This document shows, piece by piece, positions 9,581-19,114 of a DNA stretch of 64,000 nucleotides (positions are counted from its first letter, which is position 1; the number at the start of each line of letters is the position of its first letter). The notes beneath the pieces were generated by a model that worked only from the letters and a program-made list of their open reading frames with translations, did no database searches and was not told where the DNA came from. A program made the translations under genes and the position numbers. Where the stretch lies: assembly GCA_913045225.1 (NCBI GenBank), contig CAJWPC010000002.1, positions 1-64,000 on the forward strand. Reading direction: 5' to 3'. Source of the DNA: an uncultured Rhodobiaceae bacterium (GTDB lineage Bacteria; Pseudomonadota; Alphaproteobacteria; Rhizobiales; TMED25).

Positions 9581-10844
9581 TTTTGCTAAGGGCTCTCCAA
9601 GCTATATCATTTCGATATATTTTACCTTTGTAGCTTATTTTTTCAATTGCTGAATAGGCATGTTCTCTTGCAAGTTCTAGTGTGTCTGCAATTGATGTAA
9701 CATTTAGTACTCTGCCGCCCGTGGCTATCAAAGAACCATCAATGATTGAAGTACCGGCATGAAAAACTTTCACATTTGGATTTTTTTCTGCATCCTCAAT
9801 ACCATATATTTCTGCATTTTTATTATATTGAGACGGATACCCATCATTAGCTAATACTACTGTTATTGCTTTCTTTTTTTCCCACTCAAGATTATAATTA
9901 TTAATATTTCCATTTACAGTTTCAAACAGTAACTCTGCAAAGTCTGACTTCATGAGCATCAATAATGCCTGGGTTTCAGGATCCCCAAATCTAATATTAT
10001 ATTCAATTAAGCTTGGTTGATTTTCTTTAACCATCAGACCCGCAAAAAGAACTCCTTTATATTCAATCCCTCTCTTTCTAAGGCCGTATATTGTTGGTTC
10101 TAAAATTTGCTTCATGATTTTATTTTCGAGTTCAGTAGATAACATTGGTGGGGGGCAGTAGGCACCCATACCACCTGTATTTGGACCCTCATCTTTATCT
10201 AGTAGCCGTTTGTGATCTTGAGCTCCCATGAGGGGTAGAATTTCCTTACCATCTGTAATCGCAAAGTAGCTCAGCTCTTCACCATGTAAAAATTCTTCAA
10301 TTAATACGGATTGCCCACTTCCAAATTTTCCGTTAAAAACATCTTCTAATGAATTTTTTGCGCCATTGAGATCTTCACAAATTGCAACACCTTTACCTGC
10401 TGCTAATCCATCAGCTTTTATGACATATGGTGCCTCAAGTTTGTCTAAATACAAACAAGCATCGGCATAATTATCAAACCACTTTGCTTCACCTGTTGGG
10501 ATATTATTTTCAAATGCAATTTCTTTTGTAAATTTTTTTGACGACTCCAGCTTTGATGCCTCCAAACTGGGTGCAAAAACATCGATTTTATATTCATTCA
10601 AGTAATCTGCAATCCCTTCACATATTGGGACTTCGGGCCCAACGATTACAAGGTCAATATTATTATTTTTGGAAAAATTCTTAATCTCTCTAAAGTTAGA
10701 TGGGTCAATATTGATACACTCACAATATTCGCCAATACCGGGATTACCTGGAAGAGCAAATAACTGGTTCTTACTTGGACTATTAAACAAAGCCATTGCC
10801 ATGGCATGCTCTCTTCCACCACTGCCAATGATTAAGATATTCAT
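9573..10844 (-). CDS. purD: Phosphoribosylamine--glycine ligase (GAR synthetase)
   Basis: Second step of de novo purine synthesis: joins glycine to phosphoribosylamine with ATP. The 423-residue length matches the family. It starts MNILIIGSGGREHAMAMAL, the PurD N-terminal signature. ATP-grasp features follow: APYVIKADGLAAGKGV, and GPNTGGMGAYCPPP with the phosphate-binding glycine loop, then EYNIRFGDPETQALL carrying metal-binding residues. It is monocistronic, convergent with tadA (8-bp overlap) and divergent from xseA. Confidence 0.97.
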   Translation of the reverse strand: MNILIIGSGGREHAMAMALFNSPSKNQLFALPGNPGIGEYCECINIDPSNFREIKNFSKNNNIDLVIVGPEVPICEGIADYLNEYKIDVFAPSLEASKLESSKKFTKEIAFENNIPTGEAKWFDNYADACLYLDKLEAPYVIKADGLAAGKGVAICEDLNGAKNSLEDVFNGKFGSGQSVLIEEFLHGEELSYFAITDGKEILPLMGAQDHKRLLDKDEGPNTGGMGAYCPPPMLSTELENKIMKQILEPTIYGLRKRGIEYKGVLFAGLMVKENQPSLIEYNIRFGDPETQALLMLMKSDFAELLFETVNGNINNYNLEWEKKKAITVVLANDGYPSQYNKNAEIYGIEDAEKNPNVKVFHAGTSIIDGSLIATGGRVLNVTSIADTLELAREHAYSAIEKISYKGKIYRNDIAWRALSKIT

Positions 10845-10933
10845 TTACCCACAATTTTAGTTACATCAAAATAATTTTACTCATAATATTAACGTAAAGA
10901 ATTATAATGTTAATTCATAAATAATGGTTTTAA

Positions 10934-12292
10934 ATGATTTTTGTTAATCAAAATATTCGAGAATATGGTGTTATCGAGCTCTCTCAAGAAATAAAGAAGA
11001 GCCTCGAAGAAAACTTTGGTTATATAAGGCTTAGAGGAGAGGTATCTGGTCTCAGTGTGAGTAAGGCAGGTCATGTATTTTTATCATTAAAAGAACAAAA
11101 TGATCTCATAGAAGCAATTATTTGGCCTGACAAATTTCAAAAATTAAACATCAAGCCACAAGATGGAATGGAAGTAATTGCATCTGGAAAAATAACGACA
11201 TACTCAAGAGGTAGTAACTCAAAATATCAAATAATGATTGATAATATTGAGGTTGCAGGTGAAGGCGCGCTATTGGCCCTCTACGAGAAATTAAAGAAAA
11301 GTCTGCAAGCGGAGGGACTATTTGATGTTTCGAAGAAAAAATTAATTCCAAAATATCCAAAAAATTTGCTAATTTTAACCTCTATTAATGGAGCAGTAAT
11401 ACGCGATATTTTAAGAATAAATAGAGATCGAGGATATCCAATAAATATTGATATTATGGATGTTTCTGTTCAAGGGCAAAATTGTCCAAAGGAAATTAGT
11501 GAAGCAGTAATTGGGGCCAACAGGATGACTGCGTCCACCAAAAGACCAGATGTTATATTAATCACAAGAGGTGGTGGATCACTCGAGGATTTATGGGGTT
11601 TTAATGATGAAATCCTTGTCAGAGCAGTATATTCATCGGATATTCCAGTTATTACTGCGATTGGTCATGAAACAGATACATGCCTAATTGATCTTGCTTC
11701 TGACTACAGAGCCCCTACACCTACTGCTGCAGCCGGCAAACTATTCCCGGATATTAGAGAGGTTAAGTATAAGATTAATCAGGATATAGAAATACTTAAG
11801 AAGTTTATTTTTGATAAGTTAGCTAATTTTGCACTCAGATACAACCTTGCACAGCAGAAATTAATCTCTCGGGGAATACAATATCAAAATGGAAAACTTA
11901 TCAATTTTGAAAGGCTAAGCTCCAAGATATCAAAGCAGGCTCTTGTTAGTAATATCCGAAATAAGAAATTGAAACAAAATAACCTAAATGAAAAAATCAT
12001 CAGATTGCTTGAGCAGAAACTAAATAACTATGCAATAAAACAGGAAAAAATTAATTCAGAATTACTATCAAGTACAAAAGGTGGAATCCGAGATAAATCC
12101 TATTTATTATCCTCAAATAATAGATTATTAGATAGCTTAAATTATAAAAAAACCCTAAACAGGGGCTATGCCATAATAAAAGATCAAGATAAATCAATTA
12201 TTGAAAGTAAAAAAGTTGCAAATCAACATAAATTAGTAAACATTATGTTTTCAGATGGAGAAATTACTGTAAGAAATCAAAACGATAAATAA
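10934..12292 (+). CDS. xseA: Exonuclease VII large subunit
   Basis: Catalytic subunit of the single-strand DNA exonuclease ExoVII. At 452 residues it has the normal layout: an N-terminal OB-fold (about 10-105, with YIRLRGEVSGLSVSKAGH), a catalytic domain (RGGGSLEDLWGFNDE and IGHETDTCLIDLASDYRAPTP) and a long Lys/Leu-rich coiled coil. The small subunit xseB is in the same window but about 50 kb away, next to dxs, as is usual. xseA is followed after 10 bp by a DUF2093 gene, an alphaproteobacterial arrangement. Confidence 0.96.
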   Translation: MIFVNQNIREYGVIELSQEIKKSLEENFGYIRLRGEVSGLSVSKAGHVFLSLKEQNDLIEAIIWPDKFQKLNIKPQDGMEVIASGKITTYSRGSNSKYQIMIDNIEVAGEGALLALYEKLKKSLQAEGLFDVSKKKLIPKYPKNLLILTSINGAVIRDILRINRDRGYPINIDIMDVSVQGQNCPKEISEAVIGANRMTASTKRPDVILITRGGGSLEDLWGFNDEILVRAVYSSDIPVITAIGHETDTCLIDLASDYRAPTPTAAAGKLFPDIREVKYKINQDIEILKKFIFDKLANFALRYNLAQQKLISRGIQYQNGKLINFERLSSKISKQALVSNIRNKKLKQNNLNEKIIRLLEQKLNNYAIKQEKINSELLSSTKGGIRDKSYLLSSNNRLLDSLNYKKTLNRGYAIIKDQDKSIIESKKVANQHKLVNIMFSDGEITVRNQNDK

Positions 12293-12302
12293 CTAATGTG
12301 TA

Positions 12303-12518
12303 ATGATAGGAAAAGCCAAAAATATAACAGATAATCAGGAGGCCAAGTTAAAATACTCAGACGGTGAATTTGATGTATTGGTTGATGGGCAATATGTTGT
12401 GTGCGCCGTCACTGGTAATAAGATTAGCGTTAGTGATCTAAAGTACTGGTCAGTTGAAAGGCAAGAGCCTTATGAAAGTGCGGAGGCAGCATTAGCTGGT
12501 TATAAAGAGAATAGTTAG
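12303..12518 (+). CDS. DUF2093 family small protein
   Basis: Small conserved alphaproteobacterial protein of unknown function, 71 residues. It matches the DUF2093 pattern from memory: AKLKYSDGEFDVLVDG, then YVVCAVTGNKISVSDLKYW and SVERQEPYESAEAAL. A single conserved Cys sits in VCAVTG. No signal peptide or membrane segment is visible. It is 10 bp behind xseA and ends one base from the convergent lpxK stop; the xseA-DUF2093-lpxK order is recurrent in the class. Confidence 0.85.
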   Translation: MIGKAKNITDNQEAKLKYSDGEFDVLVDGQYVVCAVTGNKISVSDLKYWSVERQEPYESAEAALAGYKENS

Positions 12519-12519
12519 A

Positions 12520-13515
12520 TTAATTCATGGATTTTTGCGAAATATATCTCATCAGATCATCTGGTTGATCTATTTTAACGGAGATATCCAGAACATCTAC
12601 TAAGTCTCGAAGCTGCCTGTTTGGATCATTCTTATCATTAAATCGAACAAAGTCTTTTGAGGTCGTTAATAAGGAGTATTTACCGTGCTCTGATGCAATT
12701 TTGAGTAAGTGTTTTACGTCGTGTCTGCCATACTGGAAGTGATTTGGATAGGTCAAATTTTGAATACTTTTTATCTTTAATTTATCCAAGGTATTATAAA
12801 ATTTTTTAGGCATACCAATTCCTGTAAACGTTATTTTTTCTGATTTATCATCATTTCTTATCTGGTATTCTGATCTAGCTGATATGCAATGTTTTTTATA
12901 ATTTTTTATCTTTTCAACTATCTTTTTATCAGTTTTTTCTTCGTCGATGAGAATTAGTATATCAGCTATGCTGAGCGCGTCATCTATTGAGCCTCGCAAA
13001 TCACCTGCTGGAAATTGTTTTAGATTTATTTTTGGTATATTGCCGTCGATTACTAGCACATTAATCTTATTTTTGATAGAGATATCCCGATATCCATCAT
13101 CGGAAACAATGTAATCATACTCGCTATAGTTATTCGCCATTTCCAAGGCCGCCTTTCTATTTTTCGATACAAATGTCTCACAAAACTGAGATAAGAGCAG
13201 AGGTTCATCCCCAACATCAATCGATGTGTGAGTCTTATCAATAAGCACTGGATGTTTAATCTTTCCCTTGTAGCACTTTGAGGCAGCCGATACTTTCTTA
13301 TTTTTTTTTAACAATAATTTTTGTATTGCTATCACGACCGGGGTCTTGGCTCCACCACCTATTATAAGGCTACCAATGCAAATTACGGGGGCTTTTGAGT
13401 AGTATGGTTTTTTTACTTTGTAGCTTTGCTTTGAAATAAAATTATGAATAAGCCCAATTGGGGTCAGAACATTTGTGAGGAGTGAAGTATCATTCCAGAA
13501 TCTGGGTCTTCTCAT
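12520..13515 (-). CDS. lpxK: Tetraacyldisaccharide 4'-kinase
   Basis: Phosphorylates the 4' position of the lipid A disaccharide precursor at the inner membrane. The 331-residue protein starts MRRPRFWNDT and has a membrane-associated N-terminus. Its modified Walker A loop GSLIIGGGAKTPVV is at about 48-61; the usual form is GN.T.GG.GKTP, so GGAKTP is a mild variant. YDYIVSDDGYRD carries the conserved aspartates. The start codon overlaps the waaA stop (ATGA-type overlap), so the two are translationally coupled in a lipid A/Kdo operon. Confidence 0.94.
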   Translation of the reverse strand: MRRPRFWNDTSLLTNVLTPIGLIHNFISKQSYKVKKPYYSKAPVICIGSLIIGGGAKTPVVIAIQKLLLKKNKKVSAASKCYKGKIKHPVLIDKTHTSIDVGDEPLLLSQFCETFVSKNRKAALEMANNYSEYDYIVSDDGYRDISIKNKINVLVIDGNIPKINLKQFPAGDLRGSIDDALSIADILILIDEEKTDKKIVEKIKNYKKHCISARSEYQIRNDDKSEKITFTGIGMPKKFYNTLDKLKIKSIQNLTYPNHFQYGRHDVKHLLKIASEHGKYSLLTTSKDFVRFNDKNDPNRQLRDLVDVLDISVKIDQPDDLMRYISQKSMN

Positions 13516-14807
13516 TGGATTTTTCCAAGTTCTAAATTTAGGATATCAAGTATTTCATTCTCAACAAGCACCTTTTTCTTGCTTATTATTGTGTTTATAT
13601 TTTTTAGGGTATCGCGTGTTTTACCCGGTTGGCCAATGAAATCTTCAATTTTTTGCATAATTGAGTCTGCGTCATTAGTTAAAAACGAGCATTTGAGTTT
13701 GTCTAAGGATTCATATATATCACTAAAATTTTGAATATTTTCTCCATGCAATACTATGCAATTTTTTTGTATCGCTTCAATTGGATTATGACCTCCAATT
13801 TTATCAAAGGAGCCACCTATTACTGCTAATTGGGATAATTCAAAATAAGTACCCAAAATTCCAACTTCATTGACAATTAAAAATTTATTATCAGGTTTCA
13901 GCTTATTATTTGGTAAATATGACCAGCTGTGAGCGTGTGCGTCCAATAGAGAAATCATTTTGGAGCACGTTTCAGTGTGTCTAGGTGCAAATATACATAC
14001 TGTATTTGGATGTTTTTCGAGAATTTTTTTGTGTAGATTTAGGACTAACTCAGTCTCTTTCTCGTGCAGTGACGCAGCAATGTATATAAATTTCTTTTCT
14101 AATATTTTTTTGAGATATTCATATTCCGTTTTATTTGTCTTTAATGGAGTATTTGCGTATTTTATATTCTCCGACAATCTTATATTTGACTGACCTAGCT
14201 GCTTATATCTTTGATAGGTGTCATTATCCTGACACGAAATTAATTTTGGTATTGAAAATATTCTATCTGCTAATATTTTTAGCTTATACCACCTATTAAA
14301 GCTTTTATCAGACAGCCGCGCATTCAGTAAATATAGTGGTATGTGCCTACGCTCAAGCTCAAGATAGAAATTAGGCCATATTTCTGACTCCATAAAAATA
14401 GATAGTACCGGTGACCAGTGATTTAAAAATCTTTTTACAAATATTTTCACATCTAAAGGCAGGAACTGATGAATGACTCTTTCATTTGCGTTATTCTTCA
14501 AAATTTTTGCAGATGATAGTGTTGTTGTGGTAAATAAAATACAGATTTTTGTGTTATGTTTCAAAATAAACTTAGCTACACTTAGTCCAGAGTAAGTCTC
14601 ACCAATACTAGCTGCATGTATCCATATGATTTTTTTATCGTTATGACTTGATGATGAAAATTTTTGGGCGAATTTTTGTTTTAGGCTTTCATGGGTCTCT
14701 TTAGAATTAGCCCTACGTATTGTCATGTATACGTATCCAAAGATTAGAAATAGGTTTGTCAAAAACACATATATTAAAATTGCAAAATTTTGAAATATTT
14801 TTTTCAT
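13512..14807 (-). CDS. waaA: 3-deoxy-D-manno-octulosonic acid (Kdo) transferase
   Basis: Transfers Kdo from CMP-Kdo to lipid IVA on the inner membrane's cytoplasmic face. The 431 residues fit the family. An N-terminal membrane anchor (about 5-27) is followed by IWIHAASIGETYSGLSVAKF, with the conserved catalytic glutamate in the IGE segment. Then come FMESEIWPNFYLELERRHIPLYL and the C-terminal GGHNPIEAIQ. It is upstream of and overlaps lpxK, 12 bp behind ubiA on the same strand. Together they show that a lipid A-Kdo core is made. Confidence 0.95.
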   Translation of the reverse strand: MKKIFQNFAILIYVFLTNLFLIFGYVYMTIRRANSKETHESLKQKFAQKFSSSSHNDKKIIWIHAASIGETYSGLSVAKFILKHNTKICILFTTTTLSSAKILKNNANERVIHQFLPLDVKIFVKRFLNHWSPVLSIFMESEIWPNFYLELERRHIPLYLLNARLSDKSFNRWYKLKILADRIFSIPKLISCQDNDTYQRYKQLGQSNIRLSENIKYANTPLKTNKTEYEYLKKILEKKFIYIAASLHEKETELVLNLHKKILEKHPNTVCIFAPRHTETCSKMISLLDAHAHSWSYLPNNKLKPDNKFLIVNEVGILGTYFELSQLAVIGGSFDKIGGHNPIEAIQKNCIVLHGENIQNFSDIYESLDKLKCSFLTNDADSIMQKIEDFIGQPGKTRDTLKNINTIISKKKVLVENEILDILNLELGKIQ

Positions 14808-14819
14808 TTTTTTAATAGA

Positions 14820-15686
14820 CTAAATGGATAATGCTAATGCTAATACTGCCAGAAAACCTATATATTTATTTGCCAAGAAAAAACTGGCGCAAGATTGTAC
14901 TTCTCTTAAATTGAGTTTTCCAAGCAATACTATACCAAGCATAACTGCACAAAGGAATACTAAAAATGTTTTGTAACTTGATCCAATCCAAATCATTGCC
15001 ATGAACATAAGTAGAAAACTTATTATGTAAAAAGTATAGATCGCTGTTTTTGGATTCTTCTCAAACAGAACAGCTGTTGACTTAATTCCAATGATTTTAT
15101 CATCAACAATATCTTGGTAACCATAAACAGTGTCATAACCCAGTGTCCAAAATATGCAAGATAGATAAATCATGAATATGACAGGACTCAGACTCTCTGA
15201 TACGGATGTCCAGCCCATTATTACACCCCAGTTAAATGTTATGCCCAAAAAAAGCTGTGGCCAGTGGGTAATTCTCTTCATAAATGGGTATGTAACAACC
15301 AGAATTATTGATATTAGTCCTATTATTATTGTAATCGTGTTGAGGGAAATAAGTATGCACAAGCTAAAAAATAATAGTACGAAAAGTAATAAAATTGCTT
15401 CAAAGAGTGACATGGTTTTATTTGCTAAGGGTCTATTTTTGGTGCGTTCAACTTGTGCATCAATCTTACGGTCAACTATGTCATTAAAAATGCAACCAGC
15501 AGATCTCATGAGGATAGAGCCAAGCAAAAAGAGTACTATAATTTCTAATTCAATTACTCTATCCGAATAAATTGAAGATGAGATGATACCGTACAAACAT
15601 GGAATGAACAATAAAAGCCAACCAATTGGCTTGTTGTTTCGTGTTATTGCTATGTAGCAATTAATTCTTTTTTTAATACTTTTCAA
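14820..15686 (-). CDS. ubiA: 4-hydroxybenzoate polyprenyltransferase UbiA
   Basis: Integral membrane prenyltransferase that attaches the polyprenyl tail to 4-hydroxybenzoate in ubiquinone synthesis. The first aspartate-rich motif is in CIFNDIVDRKIDAQVERTKNRPL; the second lies in YDTVYGYQDIVDDKIIGIKS. About eight hydrophobic helices are present. No ATG precedes the conserved PIGWLLLFIPC. I chose TTG at 15686 (288 residues, usual length). The reading frame can be extended to a TTG at 15785, which would overlap the divergent rsmE start by 22 bp and is less likely. No clear Shine-Dalgarno sequence supports either, so the start is uncertain but the identity is not. Confidence 0.93.
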   Translation of the reverse strand: MKSIKKRINCYIAITRNNKPIGWLLLFIPCLYGIISSSIYSDRVIELEIIVLFLLGSILMRSAGCIFNDIVDRKIDAQVERTKNRPLANKTMSLFEAILLLFVLLFFSLCILISLNTITIIIGLISIILVVTYPFMKRITHWPQLFLGITFNWGVIMGWTSVSESLSPVIFMIYLSCIFWTLGYDTVYGYQDIVDDKIIGIKSTAVLFEKNPKTAIYTFYIISFLLMFMAMIWIGSSYKTFLVFLCAVMLGIVLLGKLNLREVQSCASFFLANKYIGFLAVLALALSI

Positions 15687-15763
15687 AACAATATGCAGTA
15701 TAATTTTTTTCTGACAATTTATTAAATTATTTATAACAAAATTTTTGAGATTAAAATAATAAA

Positions 15764-16507
15764 ATGCAATCAAACAATTCAACAAACATTAGGCTTTATC
15801 AAAATTGTAAATTGTATCAAAATGCAATAATTGAAGTCACAAATGATGATCATCACTATTTGAGAAATGTAATGAGAGTAAAAGTAAATGACGAATTGCG
15901 TATATTTAATGGTGTGGATGGTGAGTGGTATTCAAAAGTTCTAATTGTGAAAAAAGAAAAAATTGAAATAGAGGCAATCAGTTGTGCTCGGTCTCAAATC
16001 AAATATAAAGAAATGCATTGCTATTTCTCTCCATTAAATGCTAACAGGCACAACTATATAATTGAAAAGCTGACTGAGCTTGGTATATCCACATTCACAC
16101 CAGTCATAACGGAATTTTCAAATGTTCGAAAAGTAAATCAAAATAAGCTACTAACGCGAGCAAAAGAGGCAGCTGAGCAATGTGGATTAATGATCGTTCC
16201 AAAAATTAATGATGCTATGCCACTAGATGAGTTGCTCAACGATTGGTCTAACGAAAAAATATTAGTCTTTTGCGATGAAAAATCGCACCCAGTAAATCCC
16301 ATAAGTGAATTGAGTAGGGCAAAAGAATTGAATATTTCCTTTTTGATTGGACCTGAGGGGGGTTTTTCTGATAAAGAGAGGTACAGTATTTTAAAGTTAA
16401 AGAATTTAATGAGACTCTCTCTTGGGTCTAGAATTCTGAGGGCTGATACAGCGGCAATAGTTGTCGCATCATTCTTGCAGACCACAAATGGAGATCTGTT
16501 TAGTTAA
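15764..16507 (+). CDS. rsmE: 16S rRNA (uracil1498-N3)-methyltransferase RsmE
   Basis: SPOUT-class methyltransferase acting on U1498 of 16S rRNA. The 247-residue protein has an N-terminal PUA-like domain (HHYLRNVMRVKVNDELRIFNG). The knotted SAM-binding C-terminal domain contains LIGPEGGFSDKE and LSLGSRILRADTAA, the two diagnostic motifs. It is divergent from ubiA; ubiA-rsmE-gshA is a familiar alphaproteobacterial order. gshA follows after 34 bp. Confidence 0.95.
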   Translation: MQSNNSTNIRLYQNCKLYQNAIIEVTNDDHHYLRNVMRVKVNDELRIFNGVDGEWYSKVLIVKKEKIEIEAISCARSQIKYKEMHCYFSPLNANRHNYIIEKLTELGISTFTPVITEFSNVRKVNQNKLLTRAKEAAEQCGLMIVPKINDAMPLDELLNDWSNEKILVFCDEKSHPVNPISELSRAKELNISFLIGPEGGFSDKERYSILKLKNLMRLSLGSRILRADTAAIVVASFLQTTNGDLFS

Positions 16508-16541
16508 ACGCAGTAAAAATGCCATGTCAGATGTATAATTT

Positions 16542-17918
16542 ATGAAAAAAAATATAGAACTAAGCTCACAAATCCCAACAGAATTGGATTTAATTAATTA
16601 TTTTCATTCTGGTTCAAAATCATCCGAGGATTATAAAATCGGAACAGAAAACGAAAAATTTTTATTTCATAAAGAGTCGTTGTGTCCACTTCAATACTCA
16701 GATGGTCCGGGTATCGTTGATGTGTTCAAAATACTTATGGATCAGTTTCATTGGAGTCCAATATTTGATGGGGATAATGTTATTGGTTTATCTGATGCAC
16801 AAAATGATAGAAATATCTCTCTTGAACCCGGTGGTCAAATTGAATTGTCAGGATCAAAATGTTCCAACTTACATCAAACAAATGAAGAATTTAAACAATA
16901 TCATTCTCAAATTGAGTATGTTTGTAATGAGTTAAATATCGGAGCTCTCGGCCTTGGATTTTCACCAAAATGGGGCTTTAAGGACATGGCAAAAGTTCCA
17001 AAGACAAGATATACAATTATGAGGGAATATATGCCAAAAGTTGGAAGTCATGGCTTAGATATGATGCATTGTTCCGCGACAACCCAAGTTAATCTTGATT
17101 ACAGTGATGAAAATGATTTCACAAAAAAGTTCCGTGTTGCGATGGCACTTCAGCCGCTAATATCAGTAATGTTTTTTAATAGCCCATTTCTGAATGGTAG
17201 GCTAACAGGATTACTGTCGAATAGGCTCCGCGTTTGGGCAAATACCGATAATGATAGATGTGGTTATTTACCGTTTGCTTTTGATGATCACAATAAATTT
17301 GAGGATTACGCTCAGTACGCACTCGATGTACCAATGTATTTTATTTATAGAAATGGTAGATATGTCATACCGAACCATATGTCTTTTAGAAATTTTTTAT
17401 CCAACGGCTTTATGGACGATAAGGGAGAAAATTTTTCAGCAACGATGGATGATTGGGAGACTCATCTATCAACCCTCTTTCCTCAGGTTCGACTGAAGAA
17501 ATTTCTCGAAATGAGAGGGGCTGACTCTGGAAACCATAGTTCAATCCTTAGTCTAGCATCCATTTGGACGGGATTGATGTATAATAACGGAGTACTTGAT
17601 GAGGTTTACAAAATAATCTCAAAATGGACACATTCTGATATTTTGCATTTAGATGAGTGCTTAAATAAAGATGGATTGAATACACGCTTTATGGGTCATG
17701 CTATGCTCGATCTACTCAAGGAGTTGGTATCTTTGTCAAAGCAGGGATTATCTGAGAGGAATATACGAAATGAGCATGATGCAACGGAAGAAATCTATTT
17801 AGAGCCACTGTTTGAGGTTCTCGCAAAAAAAAGAACATCGTCAGATATATTAATAAGCGAATTCCATCATGAATGGTCAAGTGAAGTAAAACCAATATAT
17901 AACAAACACTATTTATAA
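16542..17918 (+). CDS. gshA: Glutamate--cysteine ligase (alphaproteobacterial/plant type)
   Basis: First step of glutathione synthesis: ATP-dependent joining of glutamate and cysteine. At 458 residues it matches the alphaproteobacterial/plant GCS2 class rather than the enterobacterial type. Recognised segments are YKIGTENEKFLFH (substrate and metal-binding Glu), LSDAQNDRNISLEPGGQIELSG, LGLGFSPKWG, and MMHCSATTQVNLDYSDE. MRGADSG in the C-terminal half is also typical. It is followed at once by the exporter gene, whose ribosome-binding site overlaps the gshA stop, so they are probably co-transcribed. Confidence 0.95.
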   Translation: MKKNIELSSQIPTELDLINYFHSGSKSSEDYKIGTENEKFLFHKESLCPLQYSDGPGIVDVFKILMDQFHWSPIFDGDNVIGLSDAQNDRNISLEPGGQIELSGSKCSNLHQTNEEFKQYHSQIEYVCNELNIGALGLGFSPKWGFKDMAKVPKTRYTIMREYMPKVGSHGLDMMHCSATTQVNLDYSDENDFTKKFRVAMALQPLISVMFFNSPFLNGRLTGLLSNRLRVWANTDNDRCGYLPFAFDDHNKFEDYAQYALDVPMYFIYRNGRYVIPNHMSFRNFLSNGFMDDKGENFSATMDDWETHLSTLFPQVRLKKFLEMRGADSGNHSSILSLASIWTGLMYNNGVLDEVYKIISKWTHSDILHLDECLNKDGLNTRFMGHAMLDLLKELVSLSKQGLSERNIRNEHDATEEIYLEPLFEVLAKKRTSSDILISEFHHEWSSEVKPIYNKHYL

Positions 17919-17929
17919 GAGGAACTAGT

Positions 17930-19108
17930 ATTAAAAATTATCAACCTTCCATTTGGTCTTTGGCCGCTGTAACTGGGCTTGCACCATTAACGTTAAACTT
18001 AATTGTACCATCGTTGCCTGCACTCTCGGATCATTTCGATATAACATATTCAAGCGCGCAGGTTGCAGTATCTTCATTTATTATATCAATGGCCATTGGT
18101 CAGATTTTTATTGGTCCAATATCAGACGCCTACGGCAGAAGATCAATATTGATGCTTGGAATTATTATTTTTTTGGTTGGAACAACAATATGCAGCATTG
18201 CAACATCAAGTGAGTTACTTGTTATTGGTCGTTTCATACAGGCATTCGGAGGGGTTGCCGGCGTCGTTCTTGGTCGAGCAATTATTCGAGATGTATACAG
18301 CCGTGAAAAGGCTGCAAGCGCATTAGGTTATGTGACTACAGTCATGGTTATTGCGCCCATGATAGCGCCACCACTTGGTGGTATATTACAAGACCTATTT
18401 GGTTGGAGAAGTATTTTTTACCTTATGATGATCGTAGGCATAATCCTTTTTTTAAATATATTTTATAACCTCCAAGAGACGAAAACAGAAGATCGCATTA
18501 AAGGCGATATTGGTTCATTATTAAATAGTTTTGTTCAATTATTGAAATTACCTCAATTCATTCTTTACACAATTACAATGTCATGCGCAAACTCCATGTT
18601 TTTCACTTTTCTTGGCGTTGCCCCACTTCTTGTGATCCAAAAGTTGGAATATTCACCGACCCAATATGGTTTCACATTTATGGTGATATCATTTGCCTTT
18701 ATGTCGGGTAGTTTTACCACAGCTCGGCTTTCTGAGAGGATTGGTTCTTTAAGAATGATTGGTTACGCTGTATTTGGAACCATAATTGGCTCTGTGCTTA
18801 TGTTGATTATATTCCTCAGTGGTATCATAAATATATACATAATTTTTGGAACAATGATGATTATCACCTACTCAAACGGGATTGTGATGCCGAATATAAT
18901 CGCCAATATTGTAAGTATAAGACCTCAGTTAGCGGGTGCCGCATCAGGCTTATCAGGCTGTATTCAATATTCAATAGCTGGTATATCTTCATATGTGGCA
19001 GCTGTTCTTGCTGGAATTGGGCTGATTTTTATGCCGATACAACTAATTTTACTTGCTCTCATCGGTACGATAACATTCTACCTTGCTGAGGCCATTAAAA
19101 CTAATTAA
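17930..19108 (+). CDS. MFS transporter, Bcr/CflA-like drug exporter (probable ATT start)
   Basis: Predicted 12-helix inner-membrane proton antiporter of the major facilitator superfamily. It resembles Bcr/CflA exporters: the first helix reads APLTLNLIVPSLPALS, and the loop 2-3 motif is IGPISDAYGRRS. RFIQAFGGVAGVVLGRAIIRDVY marks helix 4. The substrate is unknown. No ATG or GTG lies ahead of helix 1. A strong AAGAGGA (17917-17923) ends six bases before an ATT codon at 17930, giving MKNYQPSIWSLAAV and 392 residues. A TTG at 17960 is in frame but has no ribosome-binding site and would clip the N-terminus. Its 3' end lies six bases from the convergent gene. Confidence 0.88.
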   Translation: MKNYQPSIWSLAAVTGLAPLTLNLIVPSLPALSDHFDITYSSAQVAVSSFIISMAIGQIFIGPISDAYGRRSILMLGIIIFLVGTTICSIATSSELLVIGRFIQAFGGVAGVVLGRAIIRDVYSREKAASALGYVTTVMVIAPMIAPPLGGILQDLFGWRSIFYLMMIVGIILFLNIFYNLQETKTEDRIKGDIGSLLNSFVQLLKLPQFILYTITMSCANSMFFTFLGVAPLLVIQKLEYSPTQYGFTFMVISFAFMSGSFTTARLSERIGSLRMIGYAVFGTIIGSVLMLIIFLSGIINIYIIFGTMMIITYSNGIVMPNIIANIVSIRPQLAGAASGLSGCIQYSIAGISSYVAAVLAGIGLIFMPIQLILLALIGTITFYLAEAIKTN

Positions 19109-19114
19109 TGATAT

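Noticed and set aside
15172..15570. 132-residue open frame on the plus strand inside ubiA
   Set aside because: Entirely antisense to a well-conserved gene, with no family resemblance and no ribosome-binding site; a shadow frame.
16138..16485. 115-residue open frame antisense to rsmE
   Set aside because: It mirrors a conserved gene in AT-rich DNA and has no recognisable domain.
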